In this document: positions 6,571-15,509 of the stretch, piece by piece | Layout: every line of letters starts with the position of its first letter | Position numbering within the stretch: position 1 is the stretch's first letter | Assembly: GCA_017501355.1 (NCBI GenBank) | Contig: JAFVXA010000029.1 | Location: 1 to 64,000, forward strand | Reading direction: 5' to 3' | Source: Oscillospiraceae bacterium | GTDB taxonomy: Bacteria; Bacillota; Clostridia; Oscillospirales; Oscillospiraceae | DNA: 64,000 nt | Notes under the pieces: generated by a model | What the model was told of the DNA's origin: nothing | The model's database searches: none | The model's input: only the letters and a program-made list of their open reading frames with translations | Translations under genes and position numbers: made by a program

Positions 6571-7698
6571 CTAGGGATTAATGCTGTAAACTATATTGCA
6601 CTTGTTGATAAGTGCCTCCGGAAAACCCATATCAAAGCAATGAGGTTCATATATTGAAATTCCAATTTCAGCAAGGGCTGAGACTAGATTGTCATAATAG
6701 CTTGCTGACCATGCATACGGATTCCTGATTTTCTTCTGTCCTTTCGTAAACGCTGTAAAAACACTAAGACCAAGCATATCTACCAAATTGTTGCCTTTAA
6801 ATTTTTTGATGTAATAGCAAAAGTCCTCGATGGAATCGATACCTGCAATATAATTTAGCTTAATAAAATCAAAGCCAACTTCTCTAGCATTATACAAAAG
6901 ATTTTCTACATTTTCTAACGGTATTCCTTTATATCTGCTCATTATCCGCTCTCGATTTGTAAATGACTCAAGAGAAAAAGAATACTTATTGTCATCAACA
7001 AGATTTTTTAACCGTTTCAATCCAGATTTGGTTTGAACATCAAGGGCACACGCACGAAAACTACAATCTACTCCAACATATCTGAAGAGTTTTGTTTTTA
7101 GTTCGTCAATATAATCGAGAAATGTATCCTCACAGCCAAACAACTCAGTAATAACGGAAACGTGATTGATTAGCTTGAGAGAATCTTCGCCGTGTTGATC
7201 TATAATCGACCGAATAATCGTATCAACTGGAATAAGCGGAGATATATTCAAGCTGCCTTGGCGATATGATGTTTCTCGATGGCAAAAGACACATCTACCG
7301 GGACATTGTCCTGTGTTTTTAGGATTAATTCGTAGTTCATAAAAGGGTGTAGTCGTCTTTAGAAAGGGAAATGTAAAGCCATTTGAGTATTTCTCTTGAT
7401 CACTGATCGGTGTATGTACCCTTATGACCCTGTCGTTGAATACTTTTTTACCGCTAGGCAGAAACAGGATAGTATCTCCGTCATAATAATACGGTGTTTC
7501 ATCTATATCCGAAACGGGGATTTTTCTAGGAACATATTCACGCAAGGAGTACTCATACGGGATATCGACATAGACAGATTTAGATACCATCGACTTATTA
7601 GGGAAAGACAATCCGTTTAATTGTAGATGTATGCGATGAAATGTCTCTTGATCCATACCAATTTGATTACAACGAATCCAATCTTCTGCAAATCGCAT
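6571..7698 (-). CDS. Radical SAM protein of unknown function
   Basis: The CxxxCxxC cluster motif (C134, C138, C141 counted from the upstream TTG; sequence QCPGRCVFCHRE) marks a radical SAM enzyme that binds a 4Fe-4S cluster and cleaves S-adenosylmethionine. About 130 residues precede the motif, more than in most small radical SAM proteins, so there is an unassigned N-terminal domain. No extra Cys-rich SPASM-type tail is obvious. The start is ATG at 7698, nine bases after GAGGGGGG. It follows the membrane-protein gene by 27 bases on the same strand, so the two form an operon. Known radical SAM defence enzymes (viperins) have a different cysteine context. The substrate is unknown; a role in modification of a peptide, nucleic acid or cofactor cannot be decided. 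Confidence 0.75.
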   Translation of the reverse strand: MRFAEDWIRCNQIGMDQETFHRIHLQLNGLSFPNKSMVSKSVYVDIPYEYSLREYVPRKIPVSDIDETPYYYDGDTILFLPSGKKVFNDRVIRVHTPISDQEKYSNGFTFPFLKTTTPFYELRINPKNTGQCPGRCVFCHRETSYRQGSLNISPLIPVDTIIRSIIDQHGEDSLKLINHVSVITELFGCEDTFLDYIDELKTKLFRYVGVDCSFRACALDVQTKSGLKRLKNLVDDNKYSFSLESFTNRERIMSRYKGIPLENVENLLYNAREVGFDFIKLNYIAGIDSIEDFCYYIKKFKGNNLVDMLGLSVFTAFTKGQKKIRNPYAWSASYYDNLVSALAEIGISIYEPHCFDMGFPEALINKCNIVYSINP

Positions 7699-7725
7699 GC
7701 TCAAAAGCCCCCCTCTTTTGGCAGT

Positions 7726-8232
7726 TCAGCGTTTCGCTTTGCTGCGTTTAGACAGTCTGCAGTTCTTTATCCGAAAAATCAGATATACCATAAAAAATAT
7801 AGATAAAAAATCTAATATGGACATCAATGTTCTTACCAGCGAAGTAAATAATATTTTGCGCGCAATTCCTAAAGAGATAGACGATGAAAGAATAAAAACA
7901 CTACCCGGTGCAACAACGCTTAATGGAATTCCGTAGAAAAAGCTTCCTTGAGCTTGTACTTCTTTATAGTATTTGGACCAACCAAATTTGCACTTTTTTT
8001 CAACGGTGTGTATGTAATCGCACAATTGCAACTCTCGCATTTCGTTTTGTGCCCACATGCAGCAAATGCTCATCGCAATAACAGGATACAACAGAGCAAG
8101 TTGTATCATTTGAAGGCTAAAGCTTAACATTGATCCAGCAATCGTTATCGTAAGAGAAACAAGCGCATACCGAATTTCTACACGCTTTAATATTTCTTCG
8201 CGCAATGCAACATATTCAGTTTCAATACTCAT
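7726..8232 (-). CDS. Membrane protein, possible defence-type effector
   Basis: A 168-aa protein starting MSIETEYVALREEILKRVEI; the start at 8232 has GAAGGAG at good spacing. Two hydrophobic segments follow the N-terminal helix (about residues 27-50 and 52-70, with a YPVIAMSICCMWAQNE junction), and two more lie at about 108-130 and 138-155, ahead of a Lys/Arg-rich tail. The layout 'EYxxLREEIxxxxExRYxL' plus paired membrane helices ending in a W-(A/S)-x-N-(D/E) motif is one I associate with uncharacterised membrane proteins of mobile elements, some of them suspected pore-type effectors. That is inference. It is the first gene of a two-gene operon with the radical SAM protein. Confidence 0.65.
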   Translation of the reverse strand: MSIETEYVALREEILKRVEIRYALVSLTITIAGSMLSFSLQMIQLALLYPVIAMSICCMWAQNEMRELQLCDYIHTVEKKCKFGWSKYYKEVQAQGSFFYGIPLSVVAPGSVFILSSSISLGIARKILFTSLVRTLMSILDFLSIFFMVYLIFRIKNCRLSKRSKAKR

Positions 8233-8757
8233 AGCAAACGCTCCTTCGAAAACCTTTGAATCACCCAATAATAACTGCATCTGCAGTAGTCAGCCACCTT
8301 TGCAATTCAGAGCCACGTGCTTCCATTTTCTTACGTCTAAACAAGATGTGGAGCTTATATCTTAATAGATGTTACTATTAATGCTGTTACCAAAAACTCT
8401 AATTGACTCATCAGGTACAATTTCAAGAAGATTGCCTCTCGATAAAACAATTCTCTAGAAAGATTGTTAATAACAATTACTACCATCAGCAACCGTAAAT
8501 CCCTTATTTAATCTACCTGAAAGCAAAATCTTCTTTTGCTTTCGCATACAGCATCTATAATAATTGTAAGTTCTTTTGCTATAGTGTCAAGCACTATTCA
8601 TTTTTCATGGATAGTAGAAAGCTCGTCTGACTTCTGTTAGAAATCAGGCGAGCTTTCCGCATGTCCCCTGGTATTGTTAGCTAACGGTTGATAGGTGAAG
8701 TGTTCCTTATCGCTGTTCAGCCAATGCTTCGAGGGATTGGTTATACTATTTTGTGGC
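8233..8757. other. Intergenic stretch without a gene
   Basis: About 525 AT-rich bases upstream of the membrane-protein gene. No frame looks coding. It contains short inverted repeats around 8445-8500 and an imperfect stem GAAAGCTCGTCTGA (8617-8630)/TCAGGCGAGCTTTC (8644-8657) that may terminate the gene at 8758 read leftwards. A promoter for the leftward radical SAM operon is expected near 8300-8400 but I see no unambiguous one. Confidence 0.5.
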
Positions 8758-10011
8758 TTAAATTTGTTGATGTAATTCGCGCATATCCCAAGGTATGATG
8801 ACCCACTCGCCATTTTGCCGCCAAGGAACACCGACACGATCGGTAGTGCTTTCATATGCACAACCAAATGTTAGAGTAGCCTCTTTTTCATCTTTATCTT
8901 CTGTCCAAAACACTTTTACCATAACCTTTGACAAAGCACATGCACGTTCTTCAATGTCGATTATTTCAAATGAATTAAGTAATTTTCGTTCGAACATTTT
9001 TCGGCATTCACCAGCACGTTTTCCGGGTGAAAGGTGTGCCGAAAACATTTTTTGCAGATGTGTTGATAGGCTACCGTAATTTTTGTTTTTCCATGCTAGC
9101 AACATTTCAACTACTTTAGCAATATAAGGGTATTCAGCATAATCCTCTGGCGATCCGGTGACAGGGATGTCCTCGCCGATAACTACTGTCCGTTTTTTCC
9201 AAGCCGAAATTTCCTCTCGAATCTTTTTGTTTTCTTGTAACCGTTGAAAAGATTCTCTTAGGGGAGGAGGATTAGCCTCCTTCTCATATTTCGCTTTTCT
9301 AACTTCTTCGCTACTTTTCATTTTCATCCAATCAGCTACCGCAAACATGAGGGATACGCATTTACATGACACATACTCGTTTGCGTAATTCAAGTCACGC
9401 CCATGTAAGATGCCGTTCCGATATGGAAGAAAAATCATTTCAGTATTTGTTTTTGTGCGATTCTGATTAAATATGCCTTTTAGTTTGGCAAGCCCATCGC
9501 TACATCCAACCAAACAATCCCATGCATCGACTGCAGTACCCTCTGCAAAGAAGCCTTTGCTTTTGGTGAAATCGTTCACTGCACCATCTACTATTATCAA
9601 GCCAAGAGGAACACTGGCGTGGTAACGTTCTGCAAAATGGTCTTCAAAGAAACGCTGTATCAGACTATCTCTCACAGCAAATGCCTCTGAGCTGTTTTTT
9701 ATCCAGTGAATGATTTGGCTTACATCCGTTTTGTAGTAGTTTATTAGTGCCCGCTCTCCGGCTTCTATACCACTTTCATCGAAGGCAGCATTAGCACGTT
9801 CCAAAAGAGGAACATTCATGCTGTCATAGGCGCACCAACCATAAGAAGAAAAATTATTATTGAAAGCTGTTGTTTGGGTGATCATATTATCAAGTTGCTT
9901 TTCTAATTCTTTCAATTGCTTCCGTTGTGCTGGTTTCAGAAATATAGAAATAAATTTCATGGCTTTTATGTCATTTTGTAATTTGTTTATCGAAACAAGA
10001 TTATCATCCAT
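8758..10011 (-). CDS. Unknown protein with HEPN-like RxxxxH motif
   Basis: A 417-aa protein. Residues 195-210 read LPYRNGILHGRDLNYA; the R198-NGIL-H203 arrangement matches the Rx4-6H motif of HEPN RNases and sits in a mainly helical region (about 90-235), as in HEPN folds. The C-terminal part (about 290-417) is a separate mixed domain ending in IPWDMRELHQQI. HEPN proteins act as RNA-cleaving toxins or in phage defence, but a lone motif is weak evidence and a non-nuclease role is possible. A perfect hairpin terminator precedes it, so it has its own promoter. It neighbours the radical SAM operon and the integrase, a usual cargo position. Confidence 0.55.
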   Translation of the reverse strand: MDDNLVSINKLQNDIKAMKFISIFLKPAQRKQLKELEKQLDNMITQTTAFNNNFSSYGWCAYDSMNVPLLERANAAFDESGIEAGERALINYYKTDVSQIIHWIKNSSEAFAVRDSLIQRFFEDHFAERYHASVPLGLIIVDGAVNDFTKSKGFFAEGTAVDAWDCLVGCSDGLAKLKGIFNQNRTKTNTEMIFLPYRNGILHGRDLNYANEYVSCKCVSLMFAVADWMKMKSSEEVRKAKYEKEANPPPLRESFQRLQENKKIREEISAWKKRTVVIGEDIPVTGSPEDYAEYPYIAKVVEMLLAWKNKNYGSLSTHLQKMFSAHLSPGKRAGECRKMFERKLLNSFEIIDIEERACALSKVMVKVFWTEDKDEKEATLTFGCAYESTTDRVGVPWRQNGEWVIIPWDMRELHQQI

Positions 10012-10042
10012 TCTAATTCACCGCCTTTGCAAATATATTCTA

Positions 10043-10089
10043 GCACAAAACAACTCCGAACGCATTACACATTCGGAGTTGTTTTGTGC
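10043..10089. terminator. Perfect 18-bp hairpin terminator
   Basis: GCACAAAACAACTCCGAA (10043-10060) pairs exactly with 10072-10089. It ends the leftward integrase transcript and insulates the gene at 8758-10011. Confidence 0.75.
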
Positions 10090-10154
10090 ATGTTTGCCGT
10101 ATAACGGGGTTGTTTGGTTACTTGCTATTAGTTCTTCAGAGCAATCGTCCATAT

Positions 10155-11309
10155 TTAACGCAGAACACCAGATATAGTTTGTGTTATTCTTACTTGAACT
10201 TCAGACATCAGATGGGCATAAACTCTACTTGTAATATCTGCGGAGGCATGACCCAGATGCTTACTGATGGCATCCAAATTTTCTCCAGCCAATATAAGAA
10301 GCGAGGCGTGGGTATGTCGCAAGCCGTGAATGGTAACTTTATTTATTTCCGGATGTCTGTTGATAAAGCGGCGGAACTGGTTGTTCAGGAGCGATCTATC
10401 ATAAAAATGCCCAGTGACGGAGGTGAACACCGCGTCAGGCTCCAACCACGCCGAGCCAACGATTTCCTTTTGCTTTTCCTGTGCCTCCTTATGGTGCCGA
10501 AGCATCTGTACAGTATTATCATCTATGACGATTTTTCGGATGCTCATGGGCGTTTTGGGCGTGGAAAGAAAATAACGACCAGTTACATAGGTCAGGGTCT
10601 TATCTACGAAAATGGTCTTACTTTCAAAATCAATCTTGTCCCAAGTGAGCCCTAATGCCTCGCCACTACGAAGTCCTGTCAGCAACAACAGTTTTATGAT
10701 GGTATTGAATGTGGAATAGGGTTCGACCAATTCCATGAGCTTCTTGGCGTCGGCAGCTGAGAGATAGTTGCTGCACTCTGAGGCAATTGTCTCGACATCC
10801 CGTTTCCAAATGGTTCCGACACAGGGATTTTCCGAGATAAATTTCTGTGAGATAGCATATTTCAACATGCTATGCATGATGATTTTATTCTTCCGTACGG
10901 TCTGGGGTTTCTTTGTTTTTCCGAGTTCCAATAGAAACTCGGTGATACGGGCAGTTGTGAGATCCTTCAGTCGTGTATTGCCGAACACAGGAAGGATGTT
11001 TTTGCGATATGAACCTTCGTAGGTATACGCAGTGATTTCCTTCAGACAATTAGGGGCATATTGGCTGAAATACAGTTCGCCCAATTCAGAGAAACGCATG
11101 TTCTCTTTAACAGACTGATTGCTTGTGACCTTGGTGTAAAACGTGTCATAAGCAGCTTCAACAACCTTTTTCAACTGGCGACCAGTTAAGCCAGAAGGAG
11201 GTTGATATGTCTGATACCTGCGAACTTGCTTTCCGTTTCCGTCGAAGCCAACAGAAACAATGAACTGGAAACTGTTGCCACGCTGGCGGATTCCGGGCTT
11301 ATATTGCAT
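10155..11309 (-). CDS. Tyrosine recombinase (integrase) of the island
   Basis: A 384-aa integrase of the Tn916/phage type. The N-terminal arm-binding domain with the FIVSVGFDGNGKQVRR pattern is at residues 14-31; the SAM-like core-binding domain is at about 70-165. Catalytic residues are R214 (TGLRSGEAL), K252, H328-x-x-R331 (HGLRHTH), H354 (LGHAS) and the nucleophile Y364 (RVYAHL). The ATG at 11309 follows AAAGGAAC. A small excisionase gene lies 83 bases upstream, separated by a hairpin. It is located inside the island rather than next to either core repeat, so whether this enzyme or the one at 4996 recognises the rpsI site is open. Confidence 0.92.
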   Translation of the reverse strand: MQYKPGIRQRGNSFQFIVSVGFDGNGKQVRRYQTYQPPSGLTGRQLKKVVEAAYDTFYTKVTSNQSVKENMRFSELGELYFSQYAPNCLKEITAYTYEGSYRKNILPVFGNTRLKDLTTARITEFLLELGKTKKPQTVRKNKIIMHSMLKYAISQKFISENPCVGTIWKRDVETIASECSNYLSAADAKKLMELVEPYSTFNTIIKLLLLTGLRSGEALGLTWDKIDFESKTIFVDKTLTYVTGRYFLSTPKTPMSIRKIVIDDNTVQMLRHHKEAQEKQKEIVGSAWLEPDAVFTSVTGHFYDRSLLNNQFRRFINRHPEINKVTIHGLRHTHASLLILAGENLDAISKHLGHASADITSRVYAHLMSEVQVRITQTISGVLR

Positions 11310-11347
11310 GATCTTATGTTCCTTTCGTGCCAGATTTGTATAAGAAC

Positions 11348-11381
11348 GCCCGGTGGTATGGATTAGCTTATACCACCGGGC
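11348..11381. repeat. Hairpin between excisionase and integrase
   Basis: GCCCGGTGGTAT (11348-11359)/ATACCACCGGGC (11370-11381), a 12-bp GC-rich stem without a strong T-run. It may reduce integrase expression relative to the excisionase. Confidence 0.5.
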
Positions 11382-11392
11382 AGGGGGAAATA

Positions 11393-11605
11393 TCAGGTCA
11401 TCAGCTGCGGTTCACCAGTCAGGAGTGCAACGACCATATCATAGTTGATATAAGCAGTGCTTCCGCTGTACACAGCTGGGACTTGCTCACTGCGAACCCA
11501 CTGACGCAGAGCATTTTCAGAGATTCGATAGCCGTCGGCAACCAATGCCCTGTGTACTTGTCGAATGGTTCCTGCTTTGATATTTGGTGTATTTGTGATA
11601 TGCAT
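11393..11605 (-). CDS. Excisionase-like small DNA-binding protein
   Basis: A 70-aa protein immediately upstream of the integrase. The segment TIRQVHRALVADGYRISENALRQWVRSEQVPAVYSG follows the MerR/excisionase winged-helix plan (helix, turn, recognition helix ending R-W, then VPAVYSG, like the usual 'IPaVrig'), followed by a short hydrophobic tail. Such proteins bend attachment-site DNA and favour excision. ATG at 11605 follows AGAAAGGAAATG. It overlaps the C-terminal end of the helicase frame as drawn by 89 bases, but not if the helicase shifts frame (see that entry). Confidence 0.75.
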   Translation of the reverse strand: MHITNTPNIKAGTIRQVHRALVADGYRISENALRQWVRSEQVPAVYSGSTAYINYDMVVALLTGEPQLMT

Positions 11606-13775
11606 GATACATTTCCTTTCTGCAATACGATTGCTGAAATATGCCCAGCCTAGTATCAGGCGATGCGCTTATAATAAATGGTGTTTTTCCCAGAGCCTTT
11701 TGATATAATGCGCCTTGAAAAATAGTCTTGAACAATTGGGTTCCGTTTCGCCTCTTTGAACTGAGAAGGGGTTGTCCTGTTACCTCCCGTATTTCCGCAG
11801 GTGTTATACCTTGCTTTCCGTCCCATTTCTGTAGATATTCCAGCAGGCGCCCAGCATGGGTCTGATTTCCCATGTGCGTTTTGCCAGTGACCTGAGCGAT
11901 TGCGCAGCTCTCCGGGAGCCTTGGAATTTCCTCAATGCGGCAGTCTCCGAAGTATGACCGCAGATGCTCCACTGTCCCATTGGGCGGTTGCAGCAGCCAC
12001 AGTTCGATTGGCTGCGTCTCCCCATGCCTTCGTAGGGCGCTGCGGAATACCAACTGTACGATATCCCGCGCTAGGACAAGGTCTTGCTCTGCCATCACAT
12101 GAGGAGTGCGGCTAAGCTGTACTGGCTCTCCAACCTCCTGCGCCGTATCAATCTCCGCCTGAAATCTTCTGTCAAAATCCAGTGCCAACGCTCTGCTGAT
12201 GTAGTCGCGGGGTTCAAAGCGATTCAGCCCTAGACAGATCACGCAGGTGCTTTCGAGATATTGATTTGACCCGTTCATCCCACCGAAGTACGGGAGCTGC
12301 TCCTGCGGCTGTCCATCCGAATCAATAAAGGGGATCAGAAGGTGATGCCATTCTTTCAGGGCTAGCCAAAACGCCTCTGACTGCTCTTTGTAAGTTGCCA
12401 CCAGAATTTTGCTGTGTCTTTGGCTGATTTCGGGCAGCACATATTTCAACCACGCAGTCAGTGCTGCCCGATTTGGACTGCGTTTCATTCCGGTTTTTGA
12501 ACTGTTGAATGAGTCACCGCGCTGCACATGAATGTGAAGACGTTCAAAGGATTCCAGCTTCGGGTCAGGGAGAGAAATTATGTTCGGATTGCGGGACAAT
12601 TCTGGAGAGAGTATCGCGGTACCGCTGAAGAGAAAAGTTGCCGGCTGAGATGCACTGTTAAGCCGTCTGAGACGAGGGTAGAAAATGGAGATGTCCTGAC
12701 CTACCGCATAATAAGCATTTTGGTTGGACAAAAGCTGATCAACCAGCCGGAAAGAAGGGTGATTTTCCGTCCCCAGATAGGATGTGATTTGTTTCTTCAG
12801 CGTTTGAAGTTCTTCAGCCGTAAAACCAGCTTTTTTAATCTCTTTGGGATAAACAAGACCATACAGATCAGAGGCTTTGCGCAAAGTGCCGATGAGCTTA
12901 AAAAATGGTGTCCGTATTGTTCTGCTCCATGCATACAATAATGCTGCCTTTTCTTTTCCGACCTGTACCATATAGCTTGGCTTATAGTTTGCGAATGCTG
13001 TTTCCAGCTCGTTAATCAGGGCGAGATCCAGACCATCATCCTCAATGAGAGGTGGAATTTCATCCACCAACAGGATACTTCTGCTATGTGTCTGTCCATC
13101 GGGAGATATCCAACTCATAAACCGCCCCATATCCTCCATGTACATATGGTAGCGGGCGTGCAACAGGATGAGGATTGGGGTATCATGGATCTGCTGAGTG
13201 GACTGAGCCAGTGGACATATGCTATATTCGGCACAGCTACGACCGGAACACTCCTTATAGGAAGTGGCACTTCCGTTTGGACATTTGCCCTTTGAGAGAT
13301 GGTAGTCGTTGGGCGAAGAAATCGCCCTGGCAATCGGGCGGTCTATAGCATGCTTGTTGCAGTGCTGTTCGAGCTCATCTGCTTCGGCTGTTTTCTCAAC
13401 CACAACAATCACGCCGCTAATTCTTTGGGCTATCGGGGTGTTATCTCTGAATTCCTCAGAAAACACATACAGCAGTGCGCGAATCAGCGTGGACTTACCC
13501 AGACCGGGTTGGAAGGGGATTGCGGTCACTGTACCCATAGCAGCGCTCAGAACGGCTTCCGCAGCCTTTTCCAGAGTTTCCCGCTGTCCTGATAAATATG
13601 TTAAGCCGTGAATCGAAAAGGAATGGTCGAGCCTTTTCATAACCCTGTGAAGCAATCGCATGGGATCGCTTTTGTTCCTGCATCGAAGCTGATTAAAATC
13701 TTCGCTATCTTTCTGTTGCCGATTATCCAAAGCCTTCCGAACTTCCGAAGCGAGGGCTGTAAACTCTGCGTTCAT
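11517..13775 (-). CDS. DinG/XPD-like SF2 helicase with putative Fe-S motif; 3' end frame-disrupted
   Basis: The 752-aa frame has Walker A QPGLGKST (89-96), motif Ia-like VIVVVEKT (122-129) and Walker B LLVDE (235-239). Motif III-like FLFSGTAILSP corresponds to the SGTLSP of XPD proteins, and late QLVFRSALRR resembles motif VI (Q...R...R). Between Walker A and B lie four cysteines, C165, C176, C181 and C187; the C-x4-C-x5-C spacing is that of the DinG iron-sulfur domain, and an LLHARYH stretch follows as in DinG. These enzymes unwind DNA 5'-3'. The start ATG overlaps the preceding stop (TGATG). Near the end, at GGGAAAAA, the -1 frame gives a natural tail NTIYYKRIA and stops at 11656-11658, whereas the drawn frame runs into the excisionase gene. 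A frameshift, mutation or error is likely. Confidence 0.7.
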   Translation of the reverse strand: MNAEFTALASEVRKALDNRQQKDSEDFNQLRCRNKSDPMRLLHRVMKRLDHSFSIHGLTYLSGQRETLEKAAEAVLSAAMGTVTAIPFQPGLGKSTLIRALLYVFSEEFRDNTPIAQRISGVIVVVEKTAEADELEQHCNKHAIDRPIARAISSPNDYHLSKGKCPNGSATSYKECSGRSCAEYSICPLAQSTQQIHDTPILILLHARYHMYMEDMGRFMSWISPDGQTHSRSILLVDEIPPLIEDDGLDLALINELETAFANYKPSYMVQVGKEKAALLYAWSRTIRTPFFKLIGTLRKASDLYGLVYPKEIKKAGFTAEELQTLKKQITSYLGTENHPSFRLVDQLLSNQNAYYAVGQDISIFYPRLRRLNSASQPATFLFSGTAILSPELSRNPNIISLPDPKLESFERLHIHVQRGDSFNSSKTGMKRSPNRAALTAWLKYVLPEISQRHSKILVATYKEQSEAFWLALKEWHHLLIPFIDSDGQPQEQLPYFGGMNGSNQYLESTCVICLGLNRFEPRDYISRALALDFDRRFQAEIDTAQEVGEPVQLSRTPHVMAEQDLVLARDIVQLVFRSALRRHGETQPIELWLLQPPNGTVEHLRSYFGDCRIEEIPRLPESCAIAQVTGKTHMGNQTHAGRLLEYLQKWDGKQGITPAEIREVTGQPLLSSKRRNGTQLFKTIFQGALYQKALGKTPFIISASPDTRLGIFQQSYCRKEMYHAYHKYTKYQSRNHSTSTQGIGCRRLSNL

Positions 13776-15367
13776 CAGGTTTTCACCGCCTTTCCGGCGT
13801 TCGGGAGAGCTTCGGATTTGTTCGGAACAGCGATATCGCTTTTTGGCTGCCCGAACAGGGTTCCGATGTGCTCCTGCAATTCATTTGGAAGTTGACGGAT
13901 TGGCAGGCCAAAGCAGTTGACCATCGCTCTTGTATTACTGTAAAACTGATATCTCCATGTGCGGGGATTGTTCTTTTCTCCGCGCAGAGGAACCCCTGCG
14001 TTTTGGAGCGCGCCTTGGACGGAAGTTTCGCTGCGGGAATTGGAGAGTTCAAAGAACTCGGCGTTCTGTCCGGTCAACCATGTTCTGTACTGCTCCAGAA
14101 AAGACCTTCTGGGAGTGATGAGATACTCTGTGTCATCTATCACCCGGATCAGCCCCATCGTTCCCCGCCCGCCGCGCTCGCTTGTAAAGATTTGATTACG
14201 GTATGTCGGGATGAAATGTGTTAAAAGAAACTTGTAAAACACATCGGGGTCATCAAAGGTTGCACTGGGGCTGAATTGGACAGTATTTTCCTCAGATGCT
14301 GGAGCCGATTCCGGCAGCACTAGACGCCAATAGCGGAGAAGAATCTCCTGCGCTTCTTCTGCGGTAATTGATTCGCTTTTTTCAGAAGCAAAATAGAGAT
14401 ACTGCTCAAACAAAGAAAGTGCAGCACATAAGTAGTCTGTCTTTTCGTCTGTTTTGTATTGGATAAAGCGGCCTTTGTGGGCTACAGGGCGGTATTTGTC
14501 TATCCCTTTTTGCCATTGCTGCCGATGCTTTTTTCCTTTTTGGGGCCGACAAAACCACTTCAAAAATGTGATAATTTGCAGATAAATACATCCCGCATAT
14601 TTCTCAAAGCGGTCAAGCCCTTTCGGATCGTATATATCAAGAGGTCCTTCTTTCAACTCCAAGAGCGGGCGCGAATCATTCTTTTTCCACTTTCCAAAGG
14701 TAATGGGCATCGACATAGGGGATATTTCCACCACATATCGGGCAACTGCATCGGGCAGGCCGGGCATCAAAACCATCGAGCAACCGATATAGGGATAACA
14801 AAATTCCTGCTCTTCCCCACAGTCACCATGGAAAGATCCTCCGATATAGTCGATAATAGACGGAGAAGGCCTCGTCTCTCCAAGTGACAGTCGAGCTTTT
14901 ATGACCCATGGGCGTTTAAGTTTCCAGTCGTATCCTTCCCAGTGTTCCTGCCCCTGAATAGCGTGCAGCAGCGTACCCAGTAACAAAGCGGTTGTTTGTG
15001 TATTTGCGGAAGAAAGACACAAAACAGGCAAACACGGAACGACGCTTAACAGAAGCGGAGCTATTTGACTGAGCAGAACCAGTAATAATATCATGGAAGC
15101 TGTTTGCTCATATTCGGTCAGTGTTGGAAAGTTGCAGAATGCCAGACATGCATCCCTGCCTGAAATCTTTTTTGCTTTTTTGTCTTTGGGAAGATACCGG
15201 ATCAATTCCTTTTCATCTTCCGGTTCATTTTCTTCCGTGCGTCGCTTCGCATCTTTGCGGACAGGTTCGATTGAGTAGAATGTTCCGCGGATTTTCTCCA
15301 TAATTATGGATAATGTGACATACAGCTGCAGAATCGTCAGTTTGATTTGCTTTCGTTTTTTCTTCAT
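13775..15367 (-). CDS. Unknown 530-aa protein coupled to the helicase
   Basis: I start it at 15367, where ATG (MKKKRKQIK) follows GAGGAG; longer frames lack a ribosome site. A strongly hydrophobic stretch at about residues 86-123 (MILLLVLLSQIAPLLL then PCLPVLCLSSANTQTTALLL) is either two membrane helices or the strand-loop-helix of a degenerate P-loop, since SSANTQTT stands where GxxGKT would be. The rest is soluble-looking, rich in Trp and Tyr, with a C-terminal domain around IRVIDDTEYLITPRRSFLEQY. Its stop shares a base with the helicase start, so the two are made together, followed by excisionase and integrase: an element-specific module, probably for replication or maintenance. I do not recognise a family. 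Confidence 0.6.
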   Translation of the reverse strand: MKKKRKQIKLTILQLYVTLSIIMEKIRGTFYSIEPVRKDAKRRTEENEPEDEKELIRYLPKDKKAKKISGRDACLAFCNFPTLTEYEQTASMILLLVLLSQIAPLLLSVVPCLPVLCLSSANTQTTALLLGTLLHAIQGQEHWEGYDWKLKRPWVIKARLSLGETRPSPSIIDYIGGSFHGDCGEEQEFCYPYIGCSMVLMPGLPDAVARYVVEISPMSMPITFGKWKKNDSRPLLELKEGPLDIYDPKGLDRFEKYAGCIYLQIITFLKWFCRPQKGKKHRQQWQKGIDKYRPVAHKGRFIQYKTDEKTDYLCAALSLFEQYLYFASEKSESITAEEAQEILLRYWRLVLPESAPASEENTVQFSPSATFDDPDVFYKFLLTHFIPTYRNQIFTSERGGRGTMGLIRVIDDTEYLITPRRSFLEQYRTWLTGQNAEFFELSNSRSETSVQGALQNAGVPLRGEKNNPRTWRYQFYSNTRAMVNCFGLPIRQLPNELQEHIGTLFGQPKSDIAVPNKSEALPNAGKAVKT

Positions 15368-15509
15368 ATGTTTTGTTCTCCTCAATGGTAATTGGATATC
15401 CATGAGGGGAGTATAAGCCATCATTTGGTGTCCAGTCCAAGCCCTGGAGTGAACACTTACAAGAATCGCAGATTTCTAACGAAAGTTCATAAGAAAGGCA
15501 TGTAAAGCG

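Noticed and set aside
6571-7698. Prokaryotic viperin
   Set aside because: The cysteine motif context (QCPGRCVFCHRE) and long N-terminal extension do not fit viperin sequences.
11517-11605. Helicase C-terminal tail overlapping the excisionase gene taken as genuine
   Set aside because: The tail reads unlike protein, while the excisionase has a good SD and family motif; a frameshift better explains the overlap.
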